Assembly (NCBI GenBank): GCA_007123575.1
Contig: SKKV01000151.1
Location: 1 to 21,623, forward strand
Origin: Wenzhouxiangella sp.
Lineage (GTDB): Bacteria > Pseudomonadota > Gammaproteobacteria > Xanthomonadales > Wenzhouxiangellaceae
Reading direction: 5' to 3'
Length of the DNA stretch: 21,623 nucleotides
Every line of letters starts with the position of its first letter. The first letter of the stretch is position 1. The position numbers and the translations under genes were made by a program. Shown here in pieces: positions 15,538 through 21,623 of the stretch. The notes beneath the pieces are model-generated. The model did not search any database. It had not been told where the DNA came from and saw nothing but the letters and a program-made list of their open reading frames with translations.

Positions 15538-16978
15538 AGCGCTGCTCGCCGCCCTGGTATTTCTGCCGGTGCTGGGGGCCTGCCTGCTGTTACTTGCACC
15601 GGCAAGCTGGCGAGCCGCCATCCTGCTGGTCGTTACCGTCCCCCTGCCCTTTTGTCTGCTGCCACTGACGGTTCTGATCGCCGATGCCGGCCTGTTTGAA
15701 ATGGCACTCGCCGGTCATCCCGCACCACTGGGCATCCGCTGGCGGCTGGATGCCCTGAGTCTGCTCATTCTGTGGCTGAATGTCAGCCTGATGATCCTGG
15801 TCGGCCTGGCAGCATCGGCGCGCTTTGCGCCGGCCAGCGTCGAGGGCTTGCGCTTCTGGCCCCTGTGGCTGCTGCTCGCCGCCGGCATTCATGCGCTGCT
15901 GCTGTCGGCCGACCTGTTCAACCTGTATGTCACTCTGGAGCTGGTCACCCTGGCCGGTATCGGGCTGATTGCCACCGGCGGCAGCGGCGCGGCCCTGCGC
16001 GCGGCGATGCGCTATCTCTTGCTGGCTTTGATGGCCTCGCTGCTGTACCTGCTGGGCGTGGGCCTGGTCTATGCCGAGGCCGGGACGCTGGACCTGTACC
16101 AGCTTGGCGAGGCGCTTGAGCCGGGGCTGCTGTCGGCCACCGCCCTGGTCCTGATGCTGGCCGGGCTGTTGGTCAAGTCGGCGGTTTTCCCGCTACATGC
16201 CTGGCTGCCGGCCGCCCATGGCAATGCGCCAGGGCCGGTCAGCGCCCTGCTCTCGGCGATCGTGGTCAAAGTCTCGATTTACATCATCTGGCGACTGTGG
16301 TTCTGGACCGCCGGCGACTGGCAGCTGCCGGCACCCGGCCTGCTGTTGGGCCTGCTCGGCGGCGGCGCCATTCTTTACGGCTCGGCCCTGGCCCTGGTCC
16401 AGAAGCGCTTGAAAATGGTGGTGGCCTATTCCACCGTCGCTCAGCTCGGTTACCTGATGCTGATTTTTCCATTGAGTAACCTACTGGCCTGGCAGGCAGC
16501 CGGTTATCACCTGGTCGCGCACGGTCTGGCCAAGGCTGCCCTGTTCGTCGCCGCGGGCAACATTCTTGTCAGCCTGGGTAGCGACCGCCTGCGCCGGCTG
16601 GCCGGCCTGGACCAACGCCTGCCGATGGATGTATTCACCCTGGCGCTGGCCTCGGTCAGCCTGATGGGCTTGCCGCCCAGCGGTGGTTTTGTCGGCAAAT
16701 GGCTGTTTTTGCAGGCTGCCTACGAGCAGGGTGCCTGGGGCTGGATGGCTCTGATCGCGCTCGGCGGGCTGCTTGCGGCTGCCTACCTGTTCCGGGTCCT
16801 GGCCCTGACCTGTTTCCATCCGCGCAGCCACGGCCACAGCACGCGCCTGCGTGAGCCGCCGACGCTGGCCAGCCTGGCCGGTCTGCTGCTGGCCCTGGCC
16901 GCGATCGGGCTGGGCTTTGCCTCGGCACCCATTCTTGGCCTGCTGGAAGCAGCCTGGCCGGGAGCGATGGCGCCATGA
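15530..16978 (+). CDS. mnhD: Antiporter subunit D, first copy (MnhD/MrpD, NuoN/M-like)
   Basis: A 482-residue, multi-helix proton-transporting membrane subunit. The functional residues of the family are in place: the TM5 glutamate in LYVTLELVTLAG (E137), the TM7 lysine in VKSAVFPLHAWLPAAHG (K216), a TM8 lysine in SAIVVKVSIYI, and the TM12 lysine in LPPSGGFVGKWLF (K390). It should form one antiporter-like channel in the complex. The start lies 8 bp inside mnhC. It ends by ATGA overlap into the next D-type gene. Confidence 0.93.
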   Translation: MTEALLAALVFLPVLGACLLLLAPASWRAAILLVVTVPLPFCLLPLTVLIADAGLFEMALAGHPAPLGIRWRLDALSLLILWLNVSLMILVGLAASARFAPASVEGLRFWPLWLLLAAGIHALLLSADLFNLYVTLELVTLAGIGLIATGGSGAALRAAMRYLLLALMASLLYLLGVGLVYAEAGTLDLYQLGEALEPGLLSATALVLMLAGLLVKSAVFPLHAWLPAAHGNAPGPVSALLSAIVVKVSIYIIWRLWFWTAGDWQLPAPGLLLGLLGGGAILYGSALALVQKRLKMVVAYSTVAQLGYLMLIFPLSNLLAWQAAGYHLVAHGLAKAALFVAAGNILVSLGSDRLRRLAGLDQRLPMDVFTLALASVSLMGLPPSGGFVGKWLFLQAAYEQGAWGWMALIALGGLLAAAYLFRVLALTCFHPRSHGHSTRLREPPTLASLAGLLLALAAIGLGFASAPILGLLEAAWPGAMAP

Positions 16979-18471
16979 TGGACCAGCTGATGTTCTGGCT
17001 GCCGCTGGTCACGGTGCTTGTATCCGCCGTTGCCGGCATCGTGATCTTTGTCGCCGGCGAGCGGCACCAACGGCTGCGCACCTGGCTCAATATCGCTGCC
17101 GCTTTACTCAAACTGCTCCTGGTCGGTCTGATCGGCCTGCTGGTCATGGCCGGTAACGTCCCTGAGTTTCGAGTCGCACTGTTGCCGGGGCTTGACCTGG
17201 TACTACGCGCCGATGGGCTGAGCCTGCTGTTCGCCACGCTCTCTGCCCTGCTTTGGCTGGTTACCACCATTTACGCCATTGCCTACCTCGAGCATTCGCC
17301 CAACCGGGCCCGCTTCTTCGGCTTTTTCAGCCTGTGCGTGACCTCAACCATGGGCATAGCCATGGCCGGCAACCTGCTGACTTTTTTCATTTTCTATGAG
17401 CTGTTGACCCTGACCACCTGGCCCCTGGTCGTGCACACGGGCAGCGCGGCCGCGATTGCCAGCGGTCGCACTTATCTGCGCTACACGCTGACCGGCAGCG
17501 CCCTGTTCTTGATCGGGCTGATCTGGCTGTACGGGCTGACCGGCGGCCAGGATTTCATCGCCGGCGGCAGCCTGGCTGACCTGGATCTGAACCAGAATTG
17601 GTCGCTCAAAATCATCTTCTGGCTGTTAGTGATAGGCATGGGCGTCAAGGCCGCGTTGGTGCCTCTACACCGCTGGCTTCCGCTGGCCATGGTCGCGCCG
17701 GCCCCGGTCAGTGCCCTGTTGCATGCGGTCGCCGTGGTCAAGGCCGGCGCCTTCGGCCTGGTTCGACTGATCGAGGATGTGTTCGGGCCCAGCCTGGTTG
17801 CCGACCTGGGTCTTGGCCTGCCGCTGGCCGTGCTGGCCTCGATCACCATTGTTTACGGATCAGTGCTGGCCCTTTACCAGGACGACATCAAGAAACGGCT
17901 GGCCTTTTCCACCGTCAGCCAGGTGTCCTATATCACTTTGGGAGTCGCCATCGGCGGGCCGGTGGCGACGATCGGCGGCCTAATCCATCTGGTTCACCAG
18001 GGCCTGATGAAGATCACCCTGTTTTTCTGCGCCGGCATTTTTGCAAACTTCCTCGGGGTCAAGAAGATCGAACAGCTCGACGGCATCGGCCGGCGTTTGC
18101 CGTGGACCAGCGCCAGCTTCACCGTTGGCGCGCTGGGCATGATCGGACTGCCACCGATCTCTGGATTCATCAGCAAGTGGTACCTGGGCGCTGGGGCCGT
18201 GGCCGTGGGCCAGCACTGGGTAATCGGCGTACTGGTGGCCAGCACATTGCTCAATGCGGCCTACTTTCTGCCGCTGCTAAAGCGTATCTGGCTGCAGCCG
18301 CCGCCCGAGCAATGGCCGGCCGAGCACCGTATCAGCCGCCTGGAGTCGGCCGCCATGGTCGGTTCCAGCATTACCACGGCGACCGTCGCCGTGGCTGTGG
18401 GGCTGCTGGCGGGCTTCCCCTTGAGCCCGTTGAGCTGGGTCACCGGCATCGTCACGGAGTACTTTCCGTGA
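16975..18471 (+). CDS. Antiporter subunit D, second copy (NuoM/N-like)
   Basis: A 498-residue paralogue of the preceding subunit. It retains the TM5 glutamate in IFYELLTLTTWPLVVHTG (E142), the TM7 lysine in GMGVKAALVPLHRWLP (K225), a second lysine in HAVAVVKAGAFG and the TM12 lysine in LPPISGFISKWYL (K401), so it appears able to pump. Two adjacent ATGs (16975 and 16978) are possible; the first overlaps the previous stop as ATGA. It ends in a GTGA overlap with the third D-type gene. Confidence 0.92.
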   Translation: MMDQLMFWLPLVTVLVSAVAGIVIFVAGERHQRLRTWLNIAAALLKLLLVGLIGLLVMAGNVPEFRVALLPGLDLVLRADGLSLLFATLSALLWLVTTIYAIAYLEHSPNRARFFGFFSLCVTSTMGIAMAGNLLTFFIFYELLTLTTWPLVVHTGSAAAIASGRTYLRYTLTGSALFLIGLIWLYGLTGGQDFIAGGSLADLDLNQNWSLKIIFWLLVIGMGVKAALVPLHRWLPLAMVAPAPVSALLHAVAVVKAGAFGLVRLIEDVFGPSLVADLGLGLPLAVLASITIVYGSVLALYQDDIKKRLAFSTVSQVSYITLGVAIGGPVATIGGLIHLVHQGLMKITLFFCAGIFANFLGVKKIEQLDGIGRRLPWTSASFTVGALGMIGLPPISGFISKWYLGAGAVAVGQHWVIGVLVASTLLNAAYFLPLLKRIWLQPPPEQWPAEHRISRLESAAMVGSSITTATVAVAVGLLAGFPLSPLSWVTGIVTEYFP

Positions 18472-20111
18472 GTACGCTGATCGCCGTTCTGGTGCCGCTG
18501 GCGCTGGTGATCCTGATCCACGCCGGACCGGCCAGCCGACGGGTTGCGCTTTTCCTGGCGCCCTGGTCGCCGCTATTGCTGCTCTGGCCATGGTTGACTG
18601 GTATTGACCTCGCCATGGACTGGCCACTGCTGGGCCTGCGCCTGGGTGTCGATGCCACCTCAGCCCCACTCATTCTATTGACCAGCATCGCCTGGACGCT
18701 GGCCGGCTGGCAGGCGAACGGCCAGGTGGACAAAAACCGCGCCTGGTTCTGGAGCGGCTGGCTGGCAGCGCTTTCAGGCATGGGTCTGGTTCTGTTGGCC
18801 GGCAACCTGGGCAGCTTCTACCTGGGCTATGTGGTATTGAGCCTATCGGCCTACCTGCTGGTCACCCACGCACGCAGCAACGAGGCCTGGCGCGCTGGTC
18901 GCATCTATCTGGGCCTGGCGCTGGCCGGAGAGGCCGCCATCCTTGTCGGTGTGCTGATGTTGGCCGGTCAGCTTGGAAATCCGGGTTTCGATGAGCTGCT
19001 GGCTTCACCAGAGGTTCTGATTGACTCGCCTGCGCGCTGGTTCCTGATGGTCGGTTTTGCCGTCAAGCTGGGCATTATTCCCTTGCACATCTGGCTGCCA
19101 CTGGCCCACCCGGTTGCCCCAGTTCCAGCCAGCGCCATCCTGTCTGGCATCATCGTAAAAGCAGGCTTGCTGGGTTGGCTGCGTATGGTGCCGGCACTGG
19201 CAGCCGATCCCCTGATCCTGGGCCAGCTCTTTCTGGTCCTGGGCCTGGTCACGGCCTTTGGCGGCGTCCTGCTGGGCCTGACCCAGCGCCGGATCAAGAC
19301 GGTGCTTGCCTATTCCACCATCAGCCAGATGGGTTTAGTGCTGATCGCGTTCTCGGTGCTGTTCCTGGCCCCTGACCAGCGCGATGCAGCAGTGGCCATT
19401 ATCGGCCTGCTCGCCCTGCATCACGGCCTCAACAAGGCCGCGCTATTTCTGGCCTGCGGCAATCAGCCGGGGCAAACTCGCCTGCGCCTTCTGTTGTTCG
19501 CGCTACCGGCGATCAGCCTCGCTGCGGCACCGCTGACCACCGGCTACCTGGCCAAGAACGCGCTCAAAAACAGCCTGGATGAAGCCACCCCCTGGACCTG
19601 GCTCGACCCGGTGCTGGCCGTGACTTCGCTGGCGACCGCGTTGCTGCTGTGGAAGGCGTTCGGTCTGGCCAGAGGTTTGCGGAGCAGCCAGCCGGATCGA
19701 ATCCATCCGGCATGGCCAACACTGGTGGCAGCAGCCTTGGTGGCGCCCTGGTGGCTGGCTGCCAACAGTAATCTGGTCGCCCCGCTGAGCAGCTATGTCC
19801 TTTTTGCCGCCGTATGGCCACTGGCAGCCGCAGCTGCGATCATTGCTGTCCACGCTCTGCTGTTCGCGAGACTCCTCCCGAAGCTGCCCGAGGGCGACCT
19901 GGTGGTCATACTGGATGCTCTGCTCGAGCAGCGCGCACCCCGTCTTCGCTTTGATCGCACAGCACCCAGCCGGCGTTTCATCAACTTCAAGCCAGCCCGC
20001 TGGCTGCGCCGGCTGGAACGTCAGCAACGCCAATTGCCGCTGGCAGGCCTGACTATGCTGGTGATCGGGGGCCTGCTTTGGCTTTTGCTTTGGGCGCCAG
20101 GTTGGCTGTGA
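18468..20111 (+). CDS. Third D-type antiporter subunit (NuoL/M/N-like), lacking the TM5 glutamate
   Basis: A 547-residue complex I-like membrane subunit starting at GTG 18468 within a GTGA overlap. The TM7 lysine (VKLGIIPLHIWLPLAHPVAP, K200), a TM8 lysine (GIIVKAGLLGW) and a TM12 lysine (TTGYLAKNAL, K363) are kept. The TM5 glutamate is not: the aligned segment reads SFYLGYVVLSLSAYLLV, with V122 where the other two copies have E142 and E137. The C-terminus carries a long basic cytoplasmic stretch (about residues 465-525, RRFINFKPARWLRRLERQQR) before a final helix. The same frame stays open back to 17598 inside the preceding gene; that extension is an artefact. Last gene of the operon. Confidence 0.9.
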   Translation: MSTLIAVLVPLALVILIHAGPASRRVALFLAPWSPLLLLWPWLTGIDLAMDWPLLGLRLGVDATSAPLILLTSIAWTLAGWQANGQVDKNRAWFWSGWLAALSGMGLVLLAGNLGSFYLGYVVLSLSAYLLVTHARSNEAWRAGRIYLGLALAGEAAILVGVLMLAGQLGNPGFDELLASPEVLIDSPARWFLMVGFAVKLGIIPLHIWLPLAHPVAPVPASAILSGIIVKAGLLGWLRMVPALAADPLILGQLFLVLGLVTAFGGVLLGLTQRRIKTVLAYSTISQMGLVLIAFSVLFLAPDQRDAAVAIIGLLALHHGLNKAALFLACGNQPGQTRLRLLLFALPAISLAAAPLTTGYLAKNALKNSLDEATPWTWLDPVLAVTSLATALLLWKAFGLARGLRSSQPDRIHPAWPTLVAAALVAPWWLAANSNLVAPLSSYVLFAAVWPLAAAAAIIAVHALLFARLLPKLPEGDLVVILDALLEQRAPRLRFDRTAPSRRFINFKPARWLRRLERQQRQLPLAGLTMLVIGGLLWLLLWAPGWL

Positions 20112-20112
20112 C

Positions 20113-20361
20113 TCAGGCGTAGCGCACAAAGCGCTGGGTGTCGGAAACGGTCATCGGTGCCCAGCGTTCCTGGTGCCAGTTCTGAAACAGTGGGTGATCC
20201 TCCGAATATCTCGAAACCTCGTCGCGCAATGCCTGCATGTACTGGGCCATGGCCGTCGCGCGCTGGTTGTCGGGAAAGCGTCGTGCTTTTTCCTCGGACT
20301 GCTCGACCTTCCTGTCCAGTTCCTCCAAAAAAGCGCGTTTTGCATCGATATCCTGATTCAT
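20113..20361 (-). CDS. Small hypothetical protein
   Basis: I do not recognise this 82-residue protein. It is charged and soluble, with a probable helical or coiled-coil N-terminal half (FLEELDRKVEQSEEKARRF) and an aromatic C-terminal half (HPLFQNWHQERWAPM). A GAGGC site precedes the ATG. Its stop lies one base from the stop of the third D-type antiporter gene, tail to tail. It looks like a real gene by codon pattern and start context, but function is unknown. Confidence 0.65.
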   Translation of the reverse strand: MNQDIDAKRAFLEELDRKVEQSEEKARRFPDNQRATAMAQYMQALRDEVSRYSEDHPLFQNWHQERWAPMTVSDTQRFVRYA

Positions 20362-20498
20362 GTTGGCTGCCTCGGTCGGCGTTTGCTGGTAGAGCCCATA
20401 GCATGCAAGGCAACCGGGATTTACTGAATCGGACGACGGCGCGGATGGAAGTGCGAAAAGAGCGCGCTTATGCCTAGGAAATTTCCTAGACCAAGGTT
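20362..20498. other. Intergenic region containing a 16-bp perfect palindrome
   Basis: No gene is visible here. CTAGGAAATTTCCTAG at 20474-20489 is a perfect 16-bp palindrome without a loop, a shape typical of binding sites for dimeric regulators. It lies upstream of the small hypothetical gene and immediately beyond the hepT remnant stop. Confidence 0.5.
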
Positions 20499-21020
20499 TC
20501 AGTCTTCTCCAGCGTTGACCGCCAAGTGGGCAAACTCAAGAAGATCTACCAGCCGGTTTTCGATGACACCGACCATGATGTCAAGATCCAGTCGGCGATA
20601 TCAGTGGTCCTGCAACCTGATAGTTACGGGTTCAGCGTTCCTGTGGCGCCTTGCCCTGAACGCTGACAGACCAACTGAACCCGTAACTGTCAGGTTGCAG
20701 GACCACTAGTGCACCAGAATATTTCGAAAGTCCACCATGGCCTTCAGTCGATTGGTTCGTTCCTGCTCAATCAGCCCTGCCTCATTCAACAGATCGAAAC
20801 TTTCCCGGCTCTCCTGTGGCAGGCCCAGTTTTTTTCTGCGAACTAAGTGATTGGCGCTGTCGATGCAAAGCTCGACAGCGCGCTGCAGATTCATTGCAAT
20901 GGCATCTTGACGAAGGTGATCCTTGTCAAATGGCAGGTCCGATTCCAGCGCGTAATATTTCTGAATCTGACCAACACAGCGCTCGATGCTGATCTTCTTG
21001 TTGATCAGAACATCATTCAT
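20499..21020 (-). pseudogene. hepT: HepT-family HEPN toxin gene, interrupted by a palindromic element
   Basis: HepT is the HEPN ribonuclease toxin of MntA/HepT modules. The 5' part (21020-20706) encodes 104 residues with HEPN features (MNLQRAVELCIDSANHLV) and the catalytic Arg and His of the RX4HXY motif (R99 and H104 in FRNILVH), then hits TAG at 20708-20706. Beyond the inserted element the frame resumes at 20600 with YRRLDLDIMVGVIENRL and continues to a TGA at 20499-20501. Together the two parts give about 138 residues, the normal family length. The insertion separates H104 from the tyrosine of the same motif. The start overlaps the antitoxin stop as ATGA. A truncated 104-residue product could still be made but lacks the last helix. 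Confidence 0.85.
20603..20707. mobile_element. 105-bp palindromic element inserted in hepT (MITE-like)
   Basis: Two 33-bp arms (20603-20635 and 20675-20707) are inverted repeats with one mismatch (T20621 against G20689, which would be a U-G wobble in RNA). The ends read AGTGGTCCTGCAACC and GGTTGCAGGACCACT. The 39-bp centre holds a second stem, TCAGCGTTC/GAACGCTGA (20632-20640, 20658-20666), that shares 4 bp with the outer arm. It codes for nothing. It sits exactly where the hepT frame breaks, which shows it was inserted. A clean target duplication is not obvious: CACT occurs before and at the end of the element, and a TA duplication is another reading. A non-autonomous transposon is the likeliest identity; the parent transposase is not in the window. 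Confidence 0.8.
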
Positions 21021-21405
21021 GACCGCAGAAAACGCCCGCTGGACAAGCCCTCGGCAAGGATGCCGGCGCGTTCGGCTTTAAGCTTCTGATAAAGCGACAG
21101 GACATGCATCTCGAATTCATCGGCGCCTGCAGCATCGCCGCAATAGATTCGCCGACCACTGCCAATAACCTCTTTCTGTAAAACGGTCGAAGACTGACGC
21201 AGATCAATCAGGTCCACGTCCTTTCGCAGTTTGTCCTCAAGCTCTAGATGCAAGGTGCTGCCCATCAGACGCGCGGCTTGGCCAGGTTGCTCCGGCGGTA
21301 GGAGTACGCCGATATCGATATCACTGCCCGGCAACACTTCATCAGTAGCCGCAGAACCGAACAGGTAAATGGCCTGTGTTTGCGGACGTTTTGAGCTTTC
21401 GTGTT
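21017..21405 (-). pseudogene. mntA: MntA-family nucleotidyltransferase antitoxin, 5' end lost
   Basis: MntA antitoxins are minimal nucleotidyltransferases that AMPylate HepT. The active-site signature GSX10DXD is present (GSAATDEVLPGSDID), preceded by family-like QAIYLFG, and the C-terminal half (LQKEVIGSGRRIYCGDAAG, then EFEMHVLSLYQKLKAERAG) also fits. The open frame runs back to a TGA at 21437-21439 but contains no ATG, GTG or TTG before the motif; the first canonical start is a GTG at 21337, between the GS and DXD halves. The expected N-terminal 15-20 residues are replaced by unrelated sequence near 21390-21410. The right boundary given is approximate. A non-canonical ATT or CTG start cannot be excluded. 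The stop overlaps the hepT start. Confidence 0.75.
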
Positions 21406-21422
21406 TTCGGGGGCAAGGGATT

Positions 21423-21487
21423 GCTGACGCTTTGCGTCAGCGTTCTCCGGGCGCGTTGCGCCCTCCGAATCGAACCGAGGGGTTCGA
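21423..21487. repeat. Cluster of three short hairpins
   Basis: Three perfect stem-loops follow each other: GCTGACGC-TTT-GCGTCAGC (21423-21441), GGGCGC-GTT-GCGCCC (21449-21463) and TCGAACC-GAGG-GGTTCGA (21470-21487). The cluster lies between the terminator of tRNA-Glu and the truncated antitoxin. It resembles a dispersed intergenic repeat and may be the sequence that replaced the antitoxin 5' end. Confidence 0.6.
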
Positions 21488-21510
21488 ATGCAACGTAGGG
21501 AAGTCAAAAT

Positions 21511-21540
21511 AAAAAAGCCCGCGCGAGGCGGGCTTTTTTA
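21511..21540 (-). terminator. Rho-independent terminator of tRNA-Glu
   Basis: On the minus strand a GC stem (GCCCGC, loop, GCGGGC; 21517-21522 and 21528-21533) is followed by a run of six T, and a matching A-run precedes it. It begins a few bases after the tRNA 3' end. The symmetry of the A and T runs means it could also stop plus-strand transcription. Confidence 0.92.
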
Positions 21541-21543
21541 TTT

Positions 21544-21619
21544 TGGCGTCCCCACGGGGATTCGAACCCCGGTCGCCGCCGTGAAAGGGCGGTGTCCTAG
21601 GCCTCTAGACGATGGGGAC
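21544..21619 (-). tRNA. tRNA-Glu (anticodon UUC)
   Basis: The minus strand from 21619 reads GTCCCCATCGTCTAGAGG and continues in close match to enterobacterial tRNA-Glu. The anticodon loop is CTTTCAC with TTC at 21583-21585. The T-arm is GGGGTTCGAATCCCC, the acceptor stem closes with GGGGAC, then discriminator G and an encoded CCA (21544-21546). Length is 76 nt. The promoter lies beyond or at the right edge of the window. Confidence 0.98.
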
Positions 21620-21623
21620 GTGA

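Noticed and set aside
17598..18467. A 290-codon in-frame extension of the third D-type antiporter gene
   Set aside because: It overlaps the second D-type gene in another frame and its translation (Gly/Arg/Pro-rich) is unlike any membrane subunit. The GTG at 18468 in a GTGA overlap is the natural start.
21265..21507. 80-codon minus-strand frame overlapping the antitoxin remnant
   Set aside because: It runs through the hairpin cluster and then in the wrong frame across the GSX10DXD region; it is probably a spurious product of the repeat.
1..21623. CRISPR array
   Set aside because: No series of regularly spaced direct repeats was seen; the repeat blocks at 1880-2015 and 21423-21487 are inverted repeats of differing sequence.

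Overview
The window is GC-rich, gene-dense bacterial DNA. The gene content suggests a gammaproteobacterium of the Xanthomonadales/Chromatiales/Wenzhouxiangella kind: AceK, a DUF2189 membrane protein, an S9D-type glutamyl endopeptidase, a secreted M36 protease whose C-terminus ends in a DRFE motif, and an Mrp-type antiporter operon. The taxonomic placement is inference from gene content; no rRNA is present.

Layout. Positions 1-3505, all minus strand: a RimK-like ATP-grasp protein with an RLAN-type N-terminal domain (cut by the left edge), translationally coupled to a C39-like cysteine peptidase; a nested inverted-repeat block (1880-2015); then a membrane-anchored unknown protein and a DUF2189 membrane protein that probably form a pair. 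Positions 3662-7615, plus strand: secreted M36 metallopeptidase, RidA/2-aminomuconate-deaminase-like protein (start overlaps the protease stop) and 3-hydroxyanthranilate 3,4-dioxygenase. Positions 7818-12916, minus strand: S9D-type peptidase, AEC-family transporter (its 5' end contains an in-frame TGA) and AceK, in that transcription order. Positions 13202-20111, plus strand: eight cation/proton antiporter genes in which every junction overlaps. Positions 20113-21619, minus strand: a small unknown gene, a decayed MntA/HepT toxin-antitoxin pair, a hairpin cluster, a terminator and tRNA-Glu(UUC).

How the genes work together. The antiporter cluster runs E-F-G-(MbhD/MbhE/MbhF fusion)-C-D-D'-D''. 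This is the order of the ion-translocating half of membrane-bound hydrogenase complexes. There is no full-length MrpA and no hydrogenase gene in the window. The third D-type subunit has lost the conserved TM5 glutamate but keeps its lysines. RidA and 3-HAO point to kynurenine/3-hydroxyanthranilate metabolism.

The most striking local event is in hepT. A 105-bp near-perfect palindrome, which looks like a MITE, has inserted inside the toxin's RX4HXY motif. R and H stay on one side, while the tyrosine (the residue AMPylated by MntA in characterised systems) and the last 33 codons lie on the other side, still in recognisable frame. The partner antitoxin frame has no usable start before its GSX10DXD motif. 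The module therefore appears to have been inactivated in both genes.
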